From: Pseudomonas sp. MM213
GTDB taxonomy: Bacteria; Pseudomonadota; Gammaproteobacteria; Pseudomonadales; Pseudomonadaceae
Assembly (NCBI RefSeq): GCF_020423045.1
Contig: NZ_CP081943.1
Span: forward strand, 3,720,001-3,784,000
Length of the DNA stretch: 64,000 bases
Direction of reading: 5' to 3'
Made by a program: the position numbers and the translations under genes. Position 1 is the stretch's first letter. Every line of letters begins with the position of its first letter. The notes under the pieces are model-generated. The model was not told where the DNA came from, ran no database searches, and worked only from the letters and a program-made list of their open reading frames with translations. Positions 35,972 to 45,352 of this stretch are shown piece after piece.

Positions 35972-36762
35972 GCGGCAATCCTCAGACGAAGGAAACGGAA
36001 CAGTTGATCGGTGATCAGGCCCAACAGGCCGATGATCGCGATGGCGAGGAAAATCACATCCACCTGAAAGCCGCGCATGGCCTTAAGACTCAGGTAACCC
36101 AGGCCACTGGAAGCGGCGACCAGCTCGGCGACCACCAGGTACGTCCAGGCCCAGCCCATGGTCACGCGCAAGGTGTCGAGCACACCCGGCAACGAGGCCG
36201 GCGCGATCACATGCAACACCGCATCGCGGCGGTTCGAACCGAGTGTGTAAGAGGCGTTGATCAGGTCTTTGGAGATGCCTTTTGACACGTCCGCGATCAT
36301 CACCAGTTGCTGGAAAAACACGCCGAAGATGATCACCGAGACCCGCTGCTCCAGACCGATACCGATCCACAGAATGAACAGCGGCACGAACGAGGTCACC
36401 GGCAGGTAGCGGATGAAATTGACCATCGGTTCGAGGAACGCCTGAACGATGCGGAAGCTGCCCATCAGTAACCCCAGCGGCACCGCCACCAGCGACGAAA
36501 CGACGAAACCGACCACCACCACTTCAAGACTGGCCCACACGTGCAAACCGAGCGTGCCGTCGCGGCTCAGGCGCACGGCGGCTTCGACCACCGCGCCCGG
36601 CGTCGGCAAGAACATGCCCGGCACCACGCCGCCGTAAGACAACCCGGCCCACAGGCCCACCAACAACACCCAGGCCAGGCCGCTCGCGCTCCAGATCACC
36701 GAAACCGGCAAGCCGGTCTTGGGCGTGATGCAACGGCTCAGCCATGAATTGCGCTTGAACAT
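35959..36762 (-). CDS. ABC transporter permease, SsuC/TauC-like
   Basis: A 267-residue permease with about six membrane helices. The EAA loop is INASYTLGSNRRDAVLHVIAPASLPGVLDTLR, here shown by its part VLHVIAPASLPGVLDTLR near residue 175. It belongs to the BPD_transp_1 type used for sulfonates, nitrate and NMT1-class substrates. It sits between the binding protein (9 bp upstream) and ATPase genes. Confidence 0.92.
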   Translation of the reverse strand: MFKRNSWLSRCITPKTGLPVSVIWSASGLAWVLLVGLWAGLSYGGVVPGMFLPTPGAVVEAAVRLSRDGTLGLHVWASLEVVVVGFVVSSLVAVPLGLLMGSFRIVQAFLEPMVNFIRYLPVTSFVPLFILWIGIGLEQRVSVIIFGVFFQQLVMIADVSKGISKDLINASYTLGSNRRDAVLHVIAPASLPGVLDTLRVTMGWAWTYLVVAELVAASSGLGYLSLKAMRGFQVDVIFLAIAIIGLLGLITDQLFRFLRLRIAAWAQ

Positions 36763-36771
36763 GCGAACCTC

Positions 36772-37758
36772 CTACAGCGGGCTGACGAAACGGTTGTCGA
36801 TCAGGTCGTCATTGCTGACGTTGTAGGGTTTGCCCTGCAATTCACTGGCGGTTTCGTTGGCCAGTTTGATCAACGGTTCGCTGTCACCCGGCTTGCCCGG
36901 CGAGCCCAGGAGTTTTTCGCTCATGGCCTGATCGTAGAAGCGCACGCCTTGCGCGGCGGCCTCCAGTTCCTTCGGATCGGCGAGGTAGCCGCCAACACCC
37001 TTGGCCATGATTTTGTAGGCTTCCTGCGGATGGTCCTTGGTGTACTGCACTGCTTTGTACAGACCGGCGACCAACGCCTTGACGTCTTCCGGCTGTTTCT
37101 CGATGACCGTGCAGTTGAGCGCGACCACATCGACAATCACGCCAGGCGTGCTGCTGCTGTCGATCAAGACTTTGCCTTGTTTCTTGTCACGCACCATCGA
37201 CAGGTGCGGTTCCCAGGTCACGGCGGCAGGCACACGACCGGCGATGAACGCGGTGGCGGCGTCGTCGGCCGTCATGTTCTGCACGGTGATGTCGCTCATG
37301 CTCATGCCGTGTTTTTTCAGCAAGTACGACAGCCAGAACTGCGAAGTCGAACCTTCGTTCACCGCCACGGCTTTGCCTTTCAGCTCTTGCAGGCTCTTGA
37401 TGTCCTTGCCCACCAGAACACCGTCGCCACCATGGCTGTCATCGAGTGCGGCTACGGCCTTGAAGCAGAATTGCGGACGGTATTTCAGTACTTCGTCGAT
37501 GGTCGACGCCGAGCCGGACAATTCGCCCGAGGCTTGCGCAGCCATGTACATCGAAGCCTCTTCGACGACGGGCAACTCGACGGTCAAACCGCCTTCCTTG
37601 AAGTAGCCCAGGTCCTGGGCGAGGTAGAGCGTGCCGTAACCGACCCATGTGGTATGGCCGATGGACAGGGTGCCGGCCTGGGCGCTGGTGGCGATCGTGG
37701 CGGCGATGGCGGTGATCGCCAGTGGATGAGCGACGCGGGTTAGCAAGGACTTGATCAT
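36772..37758 (-). CDS. ABC substrate-binding protein, NMT1/SsuA-like
   Basis: A 328-residue periplasmic binding protein. Residues 1-28 are a Sec signal peptide ending TSAQA. The mature domain begins TLSIGHTTWVGYGTLYLAQDLGYF and contains VNEGSTSQFWLSYLLKKHGM and PAAVTWEPHLS, marks of NMT1/taurine/sulfonate binding proteins. The linked transaminase and aldehyde dehydrogenase suggest an amine or omega-amino acid rather than a sulfonate, but this is inference. The start at 37758 is set by the signal peptide. Confidence 0.9.
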   Translation of the reverse strand: MIKSLLTRVAHPLAITAIAATIATSAQAGTLSIGHTTWVGYGTLYLAQDLGYFKEGGLTVELPVVEEASMYMAAQASGELSGSASTIDEVLKYRPQFCFKAVAALDDSHGGDGVLVGKDIKSLQELKGKAVAVNEGSTSQFWLSYLLKKHGMSMSDITVQNMTADDAATAFIAGRVPAAVTWEPHLSMVRDKKQGKVLIDSSSTPGVIVDVVALNCTVIEKQPEDVKALVAGLYKAVQYTKDHPQEAYKIMAKGVGGYLADPKELEAAAQGVRFYDQAMSEKLLGSPGKPGDSEPLIKLANETASELQGKPYNVSNDDLIDNRFVSPL

Positions 37759-38142
37759 GGAGCACTCCCAAAGCTGTTGATTTAGTTTTGTCATGGGCAG
37801 TACGGCCAGCAGCCTTTGGAGAAGAGCTGCCACGGGTGGTCTCTGATGGACCTTTGGGTGGGCAGTGTTCGGCTGACTGGCGAGGTCGATGTTGGACCAA
37901 GGTGGGGAGAAGGAAAATTAGGAAATATGTCGGTGGGAGTGATGAAAAAACTGGGTAGCGTGCGCGGTAAAAGGGCGGGGTTGGCGGGGGTGCACGGGGT
38001 GGGTGCAAAACCTGAGAGGTGTGTTGAATCGGCAATAGCAATCGCGAGCAGGCTCGCTCCCACAAGGGGATTTGTGATCGACACAGATCCAATGTGGGAG
38101 CGAGCCTGCTCGCGATTAAGGTCCGAAGGACCTTCGGCTACA
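37759..38142. other. Intergenic region upstream of the ABC operon
   Basis: 384 bp between the divergent ABC binding-protein start and the transaminase stop, both on the minus strand. It holds the ABC operon promoter, not located with confidence, and a REP pair at 38040-38117. The remaining 280 bp contain no ORF with family features, and I see no convincing riboswitch or terminator. Confidence 0.5.
38040..38117. repeat. REP pair (GGGAGCGAGCCTGCTCGCGA subtype)
   Basis: Inverted copies ATCGCGAGCAGGCTCGCTCC and GGAGCGAGCCTGCTCGCGAT, spaced by about 25 bp, following the transaminase gene. Confidence 0.9.
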
Positions 38143-39513
38143 TCAGAGCCGGCCGTATTCCTGCGCCGTACGATCGACCGCTTTCAGCGTCTTGCCAACC
38201 AGCTCATCAACCTCTTCCCGACTGGCAATCAACGCCGGCGCCATGATCATCCGCCCCAACGTCGAACGAATAATCACCCCCTCCTCAAACCCAATCGTGC
38301 GGCAACGCCAGGCAATGTCGTTCTCGTTGGCAAAGCGCTTGCGACTGGTTTTGTCTTCGGCCAACTGCAACGCCGCCACCATCCCGACACCCTGGATATC
38401 CCCCACCAACGGGTGATTGCCGAACACTTCGCGCAAGCACTGTTGCAGGTACGGCCCGATGTCGTCCTTGACCCGCGTCACCACGCCTTCATCGCGCAAC
38501 GCCTTGAGGTTGGCGATGGCCACCGCTGCCGCCACCGGGTGTCCGGAATAGGTCAGGCCGTGGGCAAACACCCCGCCCTGCTCCACCAATACCTGCGCCA
38601 TTTTCTTCGACAGGATCAGCCCGCCCATGGGGATGTAGCCGGAGGTTAGCCCCTTGGCAATCGACAGCGTGTCCGGCTCGAAACCGAAGTGCTCGTGGGC
38701 GAACCATTCGCCAGTGCGACCGAAGCCGCCGATCACTTCGTCGGCGCACAGCAGCACGTCGTACTTGCGGCAAATCCGCTGAATTTCCGGCCAGTAACTT
38801 TCCGGTGGGAAGATCATCCCGCCCGCACCCTGGAACGGTTCGGCGATGAACCCGGCGACCTTGTCCGCGCCCAGTTCGAGAATTTTCGCTTCCAGTTGCT
38901 GCGCTGCCCGCAGGCCGAATTCAGCCGGGGTCAGGTTGCCTTCGTGGGCGAAGAAGTACGGCTCGTCGATGTGCTCGATGTCCGGCAGCATGCCGCCCAT
39001 TTCGTGCATGAACTTCATGCCGCCGAGCGCCGTCGCCGCCAGTGTCGAACCGTGGTAACCGTTCCAGCGACCGATCATGACTTTCTTCTCGGGCTTGCCG
39101 AGGATCGTCCAGTAACGGCGCACGGTGCGGATCAGCACCTCGTTCGCTTCGGAGCCGGAGTTGGTGTAGATCGCGTGGCTGTAGTGCCCCGGCAGCAGGC
39201 TGAACAGCAGCTCCGAAAGCTCGATCACCTGCGGGTGAGTGGTGTGGAAAAACATGTTGTAGTACGGCAATTGCTCAAGCTGCCGAGCCGCTGCCGCCGC
39301 CAGATCCTTGCGGCCGTAACCGAGGTTGGTGCACCACAACCCGGACATGCCGTCGAGGTAGCGCCGACCATCGTTGTCCCACAGGTGCAGGCGCTCGCCA
39401 CGGACCATCACCCGCGGCCCTTCATCGTTGAGCGCTTTCTGATCGACGAATGCGTGGATGTGGTGCGCAGCGTCGGCGGCCTGGTAGTCGCGGGTTTCAC
39501 GTGGTGTGGTCAT
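38143..39513 (-). CDS. Class III omega-aminotransferase (SpuC-like)
   Basis: A 456-residue PLP-dependent transaminase close in pattern to putrescine-pyruvate and beta-alanine-pyruvate enzymes. Motifs: LDGMSGLWCTNLGYGR near residue 52, NSGSEANEVLIR (PLP phosphate) near residue 117, GRWNGYHGST, LCADEVIGGFGRTGEWF near residue 257, and the PLP lysine in LSIAKGLTSGYIPMG near residue 287. It follows the aldehyde dehydrogenase gene by 21 bp. The pair would convert a terminal amine to an aldehyde and then an acid. Confidence 0.92.
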   Translation of the reverse strand: MTTPRETRDYQAADAAHHIHAFVDQKALNDEGPRVMVRGERLHLWDNDGRRYLDGMSGLWCTNLGYGRKDLAAAAARQLEQLPYYNMFFHTTHPQVIELSELLFSLLPGHYSHAIYTNSGSEANEVLIRTVRRYWTILGKPEKKVMIGRWNGYHGSTLAATALGGMKFMHEMGGMLPDIEHIDEPYFFAHEGNLTPAEFGLRAAQQLEAKILELGADKVAGFIAEPFQGAGGMIFPPESYWPEIQRICRKYDVLLCADEVIGGFGRTGEWFAHEHFGFEPDTLSIAKGLTSGYIPMGGLILSKKMAQVLVEQGGVFAHGLTYSGHPVAAAVAIANLKALRDEGVVTRVKDDIGPYLQQCLREVFGNHPLVGDIQGVGMVAALQLAEDKTSRKRFANENDIAWRCRTIGFEEGVIIRSTLGRMIMAPALIASREEVDELVGKTLKAVDRTAQEYGRL

Positions 39514-39534
39514 CGCCAGTTCTCCGTTTTGTTA

Positions 39535-41040
39535 TTAGCGCAGTTGAAACCAGGTGGTCTTCAACTGGGTGTATTTATCGAATGAGTGCAGCGACAGGTC
39601 ACGGCCGAAACCGGACTGCTTGCCGCCGCCGAACGGCACCGTCACATCGAGTGCATCGACGCTGTTCACCGACACCGTGCCGGCGCGCAATTGCCGCGCC
39701 ACGCGGTGGGCGCGATTGAGGTCGTCGGTCCACAGCGAAGCGGCCAGGCCGTAGACGCTGTCGTTGGCCAGTTGCAAGGCGTGTGCCTCGTCGTCGAACG
39801 CCGTGATCGCCAGCACCGGGCCGAACACTTCGTCGCGAAACAGCGGCATGTCCGGGCTCACGTTAGTGAAAATCGTCGGCTGGATGAAGTTGTCGGAGCC
39901 GTTGAAAATCGACTGCCGACCACCGCACACCTTGGTCGCACCCTGGCGCTGGGCTTGCTCGATGAACTTCATGATGCGCGCGGTCTGGCGACTATCGACA
40001 ATCGCCCCGGCGCTGCTCGACGGGTCCAGCGGATCGCCCGGCAGCCAGCGTTCGGCCTGCGCCTTGAGGCGCTCGACGAACTCGTCATGGATCGAACGCT
40101 GCACCAGCAACCGCGAGTTGGCTGAACACACTTCGCCCTGATTGAAGAAGATGCCGAACGCAGCTTTTTCGGCCGCCAGATCAAGGTCCTGACAATCGGC
40201 GAACACCAGGTTGGCGCTCTTGCCGCCGCACTCCAGCCACACCTGTTTCAGGTTCGATTGCGCGGAATACTGCATGAAAAATTTGCCGACTTCGGTGGAG
40301 CCGGTGAACACCAGGCAATCGACATCCGGGTGCAAACCAAGGGCTTTGCCGGTCTGCTCGCCGAGTCCCGGCAGCACGTTGAGCACGCCTGCTGGCAAGC
40401 CGGCTTCAAGCGCCAACTCGGCCAGACGCAGGGCAGAAAACGGTGATTGCTCGGCGGGTTTGAGGATCACCGAATTGCCTGCCGCCAGCGCGGGCGCGAG
40501 TTTCCATGCAGCCATGTCCAGCGGGAAATTCCATGGCACCACGGCGGCGACCACGCCCAGCGCTTCGCGGGTGATGGTCGCCAGTACGTTCTGCGCGCTC
40601 GGTGCGATCTGATCGTAGAGTTTGTCGAGGCTTTCGGCGTACCAGCGAAACACTCCGGCGGTGCCCGGCACGTCGATGTTGTAGGCGTCCATCACTGGCT
40701 TGCCCATGTTCAGCGAATCCAGCAGCGCCAGTTCTTCGCGGTGGGTCATGATCAGATCGGCCAGACGCAGCAGCACTTGCTTGCGCTCGTTTGGCGAACG
40801 CGACGACCAGGTGCCGGCCTCGAACACCTGCCGCGCATTTTTGACGGCGGCGTTCACTTCTTCATCACCGCACGCTGTCACGTTGGCCAGGCGCTGGCCG
40901 GTGGCCGGGTTGATCGCGGCGAAGGTTTGTCCCGACTGCGCCGAACGGGGTTTGCCATCAATCAGGGCCTGGTCGGGAAACGCCAGCGCAGCGGCCTTGT
41001 TTTGCCAGTAGGTAAGCTCGAACACGTTCAGATGCTCCAT
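39535..41040 (-). CDS. Aldehyde dehydrogenase, PuuC/KauB-like
   Basis: A 501-residue NAD(P)-dependent aldehyde dehydrogenase. Cofactor motif GVVAAVVPWNFPLDMAAWKL near residue 155, VFTGSTEVGKFF, WLECGGKSANLVFAD with the general-base Glu near residue 265, and the catalytic cysteine in NQGEVCSANSRL near residue 300. It resembles gamma-glutamyl-aminobutyraldehyde and kauB-type enzymes. The ATG at 41040 gives the normal family length; the open frame runs another 272 codons upstream without ALDH features and overlaps the divergent LysR gene. Confidence 0.93.
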   Translation of the reverse strand: MEHLNVFELTYWQNKAAALAFPDQALIDGKPRSAQSGQTFAAINPATGQRLANVTACGDEEVNAAVKNARQVFEAGTWSSRSPNERKQVLLRLADLIMTHREELALLDSLNMGKPVMDAYNIDVPGTAGVFRWYAESLDKLYDQIAPSAQNVLATITREALGVVAAVVPWNFPLDMAAWKLAPALAAGNSVILKPAEQSPFSALRLAELALEAGLPAGVLNVLPGLGEQTGKALGLHPDVDCLVFTGSTEVGKFFMQYSAQSNLKQVWLECGGKSANLVFADCQDLDLAAEKAAFGIFFNQGEVCSANSRLLVQRSIHDEFVERLKAQAERWLPGDPLDPSSSAGAIVDSRQTARIMKFIEQAQRQGATKVCGGRQSIFNGSDNFIQPTIFTNVSPDMPLFRDEVFGPVLAITAFDDEAHALQLANDSVYGLAASLWTDDLNRAHRVARQLRAGTVSVNSVDALDVTVPFGGGKQSGFGRDLSLHSFDKYTQLKTTWFQLR

Positions 41041-41250
41041 GGGCTTTTCTTGTGAATTGGATGGTGGCCCAGGCCCGTGTCGAGGAAAAATAGTAAAAAT
41101 GTCTTCGCAGACCATGAAAAAACTGGGCAGCCCATCTCCCCGGTCGTGCGGTATGTGGTTATTGTTCAGGCACAACAACACCGTCGTCAGAACGGACGCA
41201 GTCGGCGCAAAAATTGCTGGATGTCGAGTCCATCCACCCCGAGGTTTGCC

Positions 41251-42180
41251 GTGGCTGCCTACAACCTGCGTCAATTGAAGTACTTCATCACCACCGTCGA
41301 ATGCGGCAGCGTTGCCGAGGCGTCGCGCAAGCTGTACATCGCCCAGCCGGCCATTTCCACGGCGATCAAAGGCCTGGAAGACAGCTTCGGCGTGCAACTG
41401 CTGATCCGTCATCACGCCCAAGGCGTGTCCCTGACGCCCAGCGGCGCACGCTTCTACCGCAAGGCCCAGGAACTGTTGCGCATGGCCAAGGAGTTCGAAC
41501 AGAACGCCCTGGCCGACAACGACGTGGTGGCCGGGCAAATCGACATCGGCTGCTTCGAAACCGTCGCGCCGCTGTACCTGCCGCAATTGATTGCCGGGTT
41601 CTCGGCGCTGTATCCCGGCGTGAAAATCCGCATCCGTGACGGCGAACAGCAGGAGTTGGTGCAAGGCCTGACCTCGGGCACCTTCGATCTGGCGATCCTC
41701 TATGAACACGACCTCGACGCCACCATCGAAACCGAACCCCTGATGCCGGCGCAGCGGCCTTATGCCTTGCTGCCGGCGGATCATCGCTTTGCCCAACTCA
41801 AGCAAGTGTCCCTGCGTGATCTGTGCCTGGAGCCGATGATTCTGCTGGACGTGCAACCGAGCCGGACCTACTTCGTCAGCCTGTTCGAAGAACTGGGCCT
41901 GTCGCCGAACATTGCGTTCAGCTCACCGTCGATCGAGATGGTCCGGGGCATGGTCGGCCAAGGGTTCGGCTTCTCGATCCTGGTCACCCGCCCGCACTCG
42001 GAGTGCACCTACGACGGGCAGAAAGTGGTGTGCGTGGACATCGTCGAAGACATCACCGGCTCAGGGCTGGTGGCGGCGTGGCTGAAGCGCGGGCAGTTGA
42101 CCAAACCGGCGCAGTTGTTTGCCGATTACTGCCGCGAACAACTCACCGCCAAGGCCGAAAGATCACACCCGACCTTGTAG
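41251..42180 (+). CDS. LysR-family regulator of the transaminase/ALDH genes
   Basis: A 309-residue LysR-type regulator starting at the GTG at 41251, which has a GAGG site 7 bp upstream; an in-frame ATG at 41221 lacks one. The winged helix is NLRQLKYFITTVECGSVAEA and continues through AQPAISTAIKGLEDSF; the effector domain follows. It is divergent from the aldehyde dehydrogenase gene across 210 bp, the usual layout for a LysR activator of its neighbour. Its stop codon TAG is formed by the first bases of the following REP element (TTGTAGGAG). Confidence 0.88.
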   Translation: MAAYNLRQLKYFITTVECGSVAEASRKLYIAQPAISTAIKGLEDSFGVQLLIRHHAQGVSLTPSGARFYRKAQELLRMAKEFEQNALADNDVVAGQIDIGCFETVAPLYLPQLIAGFSALYPGVKIRIRDGEQQELVQGLTSGTFDLAILYEHDLDATIETEPLMPAQRPYALLPADHRFAQLKQVSLRDLCLEPMILLDVQPSRTYFVSLFEELGLSPNIAFSSPSIEMVRGMVGQGFGFSILVTRPHSECTYDGQKVVCVDIVEDITGSGLVAAWLKRGQLTKPAQLFADYCREQLTAKAERSHPTL

Positions 42181-42266
42181 GAGTCCGGCTTGCTGGCGAT
42201 GGCGTCCGTCCAGCCAATAAATCTATAACTGACCCACCGCTATCGCCAGCAAGCCGGCTCCTACAG
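42177..42266. repeat. REP pair (GGAGCCGGCTTGCTGGCGAT subtype)
   Basis: Left copy GTAGGAGTCCGGCTTGCTGG (one extra T) begins inside the LysR stop codon; the inverted right copy is CCAGCAAGCCGGCTCCTACA at 42246-42265. Same subtype as the pair at 35026. Confidence 0.88.
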
Positions 42267-42277
42267 TGGGGGGCACC

Positions 42278-44794
42278 TCACTTCCGGGGTTTGATTCGTG
42301 CGGTCGCTTCGGCCACCAACGGATCATCCGGCCAGTAATGCTTCGGATACCGCCCCTTCAGATCCTTTTTCACCTCGGCGTACGTACTGCGCCAGAAGTT
42401 TGCCAGATCCTGCGTCACCTGCACCGGCCGCCGCGCCGGGGACAACAGATGCAACTTCACCACCTGCCGCCCGCCAGCAATGCGCGGGGTTTCGGCCAAA
42501 CCGAACAACTCCTGCAACCGCACCGCCAGAATCGGCGGCTGCTCGCTGTAATCCAGACGAATCGACGACCCCGACGGCACGCCCAAATGATGCGGCGCCA
42601 GCTCATCGAGCCGTTGCGGCAGCGGCCACGGCAATAGGTTATGAACAATGCTTGAGAGATCCAGACTGGCAAAATGACTGAGCCGCGAGACCTTCCCCAG
42701 GTACGGCATCAACCAGTGCTCAAGGCTTTTGAGCAGCGCAGCATCACTGACATCCGGCCACTCGCTCTCGCCCTTGCCGACAAGGTCCAACTGCCGCAAC
42801 AACGCCACCCGCGCCTGCCACTGACGCAACTCCGGCGTCCACGGCAACAGCTCCAGCCCCTTGCGCCGCACCAGATTCACCAACGCCTGACTGCGCGCGG
42901 TTTCATCGAGCCCGGTCAACGGTTCACGGCTGAGGATCAACTCGCCAACCTTGCGCTGACGCTCGGCGCGTAACACGCCTTCGCGCTCATCCCAATCCAG
43001 CTGATCGACCACCCGCACCTGCTCGGCGAGCACCGAATCGAACAACGCCGGATCGAAATCCGCCGCCAGATAAATCCGTTCCTCGCACTGCCCCTGACGG
43101 CTGCCGAGATCGGCGATTACCAGCCACGGCTGCTTCATCAAACTGTCGGCTTCGGCGAACAACGCGGCACGGCCGTTGGCCAGGCGATATTCCGCACCAC
43201 CCGCTCGACGTTGCTGCGCAACACGGTCGGGATAGGCCAGCGCCAGCAAGGCGCCGAGCCAGCGCGGGTGCTCCGGATCGCTGACCGGTTCCGACGCCTT
43301 GCCACGCAGATAACCACGGTATTGACGCGCCAGTTGCCGCGCTCGCTGAACACCGCCCTGAGCACCGCGTGCGGCACGCTCTTCGCCGGACAACAGCACC
43401 AGTCGACTGTGCAGATCGGCGCCGGCACCGCGCAAAATATCCCGTTCGCCGAGCAACGCCGCGACATCACACGCCATGTCCGCCAAGCCCAGCGCCTGAC
43501 CGCGCAGCAGCAAATGGGCGATGCGCGGATGCGCCGGCAGTTCGGCCATGGCCTGACCGTGGCGGGTCAGCGACTCACCGTCCAGTGCGCCAAGGCGATC
43601 AAGCAAGTCCTGAGCCTGGGCATACGCGGCGGCGGGCGGCACGTCGAGCCACACCAGTTGCGTCGGTGTCACGCCCCAGCGACTGAGTTGCAACGCCAGA
43701 CCGGCAAGGTCCGCCGAAAGAATTTCCGCACTCGCATACGCCGCCAGTTGCTCGTGTTGATCCTGCGACCACAAGCGATAACACACGCCCGGCTCCAGCC
43801 GCCCTGCCCGCCCCGCACGTTGCGTGGCACTGGCGCGAGAGATGCGCTGCGTGTCGAGGCGGGTCATGCCGCTGCCCGGATCGAAACGCGGCACCCGCGC
43901 CAACCCGGCATCGATCACCACACGTACGCCGTCGATGGTCAGGCTGGTTTCGGCGATGTTGGTCGCCAGCACCACTTTGCGCTTGCCCGCCGGGGCTGGA
44001 TCAATCGCAGCGCGCTGCGCGGCGAGGTCCAGTTCACCGTGCAACGGGCAGAGCAACACCTGTGTGTTCTCGCCCAACGCATCGGCCAGTTGTTGATGCA
44101 CCCGGCGGATTTCCGCTTGCCCCGGCAGGAATACCAGGAGGCTGCCGGTTTCATCGTTCAAGGCTTCGAGGATGGTTTGCACCAGGCGCGGCTCGATGAA
44201 TTCACCGGGCTGGAACGGTCGGCCCCAGCGCATCGCCACCGGGTACATGCGCCCTTCACTGCGCAGGATCGGCGCGTCATCGAGCAACCCGGCCAGGCGT
44301 TCGCCTTCAAGGGTGGCCGACATCAAAAGAATCTTCAGCGGCTGATCATCGCGGAACAGTTCCCGGCCATTCAGGCTGAGCGCCAAGGCCAGATCGGCAT
44401 CAAGACTGCGTTCATGAAATTCGTCGAAGATCAGCAAGCCCACGCCTTCCAGCGCCGGATCATCCTGCAAGCGCCGGGTGAGGATGCCTTCGGTGACCAC
44501 TTCAATCCGCGTCCTGGGCCCGACTTTGCTGTCCAGCCGAATGCGATAGCCGACGGTTTCACCGACCTTCTCGCCCAGCTCACTGGCCAAGCGCTCCGCC
44601 GCCGCACGTGCAGCCAACCGACGCGGTTCGAGCATCAGAATGGTCTGCCCGGCCAGCCATGGCTCGTTGAGCAGGGCCAATGGAACACGGGTGGTTTTAC
44701 CGGCACCGGGCGGTGCTTCGAGCACGGCTTCGTGGCGTGTCGCCAAGGCTTCACGCAGGGCGGGTAAAACTTCATCAATCGGCAAAGAAATCAT
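42278..44794 (-). CDS. hrpB: ATP-dependent helicase HrpB
   Basis: An 838-residue DEAH-type helicase. Walker A is EAPPGAGKTTRVPLAL near residue 36, motif II IFDEFHERSLDADLAL near residue 125, SATLEGERLA, ATNIAETSLTIDGV and QRAGRAGRLEPGVCYRLW. The HrpB-specific C-terminal region starts after about residue 500. Its cellular role is poorly defined, though it is widely conserved. The ATG at 44794 has a GGGAG site. A REP pair follows the gene. Confidence 0.95.
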   Translation of the reverse strand: MISLPIDEVLPALREALATRHEAVLEAPPGAGKTTRVPLALLNEPWLAGQTILMLEPRRLAARAAAERLASELGEKVGETVGYRIRLDSKVGPRTRIEVVTEGILTRRLQDDPALEGVGLLIFDEFHERSLDADLALALSLNGRELFRDDQPLKILLMSATLEGERLAGLLDDAPILRSEGRMYPVAMRWGRPFQPGEFIEPRLVQTILEALNDETGSLLVFLPGQAEIRRVHQQLADALGENTQVLLCPLHGELDLAAQRAAIDPAPAGKRKVVLATNIAETSLTIDGVRVVIDAGLARVPRFDPGSGMTRLDTQRISRASATQRAGRAGRLEPGVCYRLWSQDQHEQLAAYASAEILSADLAGLALQLSRWGVTPTQLVWLDVPPAAAYAQAQDLLDRLGALDGESLTRHGQAMAELPAHPRIAHLLLRGQALGLADMACDVAALLGERDILRGAGADLHSRLVLLSGEERAARGAQGGVQRARQLARQYRGYLRGKASEPVSDPEHPRWLGALLALAYPDRVAQQRRAGGAEYRLANGRAALFAEADSLMKQPWLVIADLGSRQGQCEERIYLAADFDPALFDSVLAEQVRVVDQLDWDEREGVLRAERQRKVGELILSREPLTGLDETARSQALVNLVRRKGLELLPWTPELRQWQARVALLRQLDLVGKGESEWPDVSDAALLKSLEHWLMPYLGKVSRLSHFASLDLSSIVHNLLPWPLPQRLDELAPHHLGVPSGSSIRLDYSEQPPILAVRLQELFGLAETPRIAGGRQVVKLHLLSPARRPVQVTQDLANFWRSTYAEVKKDLKGRYPKHYWPDDPLVAEATARIKPRK

Positions 44795-44903
44795 GCTGGC
44801 TCCCAAACAGAGGGCCGAGTATAACGGCGAACTGCTCGGCGTTTATCAGGGTCCTAACTCATAGAGACGCCCTTTCGTTTTGAAATTACCCAGGAGATTT
44901 CAT

Positions 44904-45323
44904 ATGCGTGTTCCCTTTCGCCTGATTGGCGGTGTATTGGTTGCCACCTTGCTGACTCAGGTAACCGCTTGCGGATCGATCTTCTACCCTGATCGCCGCG
45001 GGCAGATCGAAGGCAAGATTGACCCGGCCATCGCCGCGCTGGATGCCGTGGGCCTGCTGTTCTACATCATCCCCGGCCTGATCGCCTTTGCCGTGGACTT
45101 CGCCACCGGCGCGATCTACTACGCACCGGGCGAGACCGCACAGGTGGCACCGGAAAAACTCAAGGAAGCGATCGGTGCCGACGGCAAGGTCGATACCCAC
45201 AAATTGCAGACTATTCTTGAAACCGAACTGGGCCGCAGCTTCCCGCTGGACGATCCACGTTTGATTCAACACAAGGGCAGCACTCAGCAACTGGCCTTGC
45301 TCGGCCTGCAACCTGCCGCGTAA
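44904..45323 (+). CDS. Small lipoprotein of unknown function
   Basis: A 139-residue protein. The N-terminus is a lipoprotein signal, with hydrophobic residues 5-20 and a lipobox VTAC (cysteine near residue 24). A hydrophobic stretch, AVGLLFYIIPGLIAFAVDFA (about residues 47-66), is followed by a polar C-terminal part that begins AIYYAPGETAQ. AGGAG precedes the ATG. I recognise it only as a conserved pseudomonad gene beside the CDF transporter; similar proteins have been mislabelled as polyribonucleotide nucleotidyltransferase. Confidence 0.75.
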   Translation: MRVPFRLIGGVLVATLLTQVTACGSIFYPDRRGQIEGKIDPAIAALDAVGLLFYIIPGLIAFAVDFATGAIYYAPGETAQVAPEKLKEAIGADGKVDTHKLQTILETELGRSFPLDDPRLIQHKGSTQQLALLGLQPAA

Positions 45324-45352
45324 TCCGTGCACATAAAGGAATAGCCGCACTT

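Noticed and set aside
37759..37860. Possible NMT1/xanthine-type riboswitch ahead of the NMT1-like ABC gene
   Set aside because: I could not reproduce the consensus or its stems in this stretch.
41041..41856. 773-residue frame extending the aldehyde dehydrogenase gene upstream on the minus strand
   Set aside because: The extra 272 codons are antisense to the LysR gene and show no ALDH features; the ATG at 41040 gives the normal size.
43211..44767. 518-residue plus-strand frame opposite hrpB
   Set aside because: Antisense shadow of an unmistakable helicase gene.
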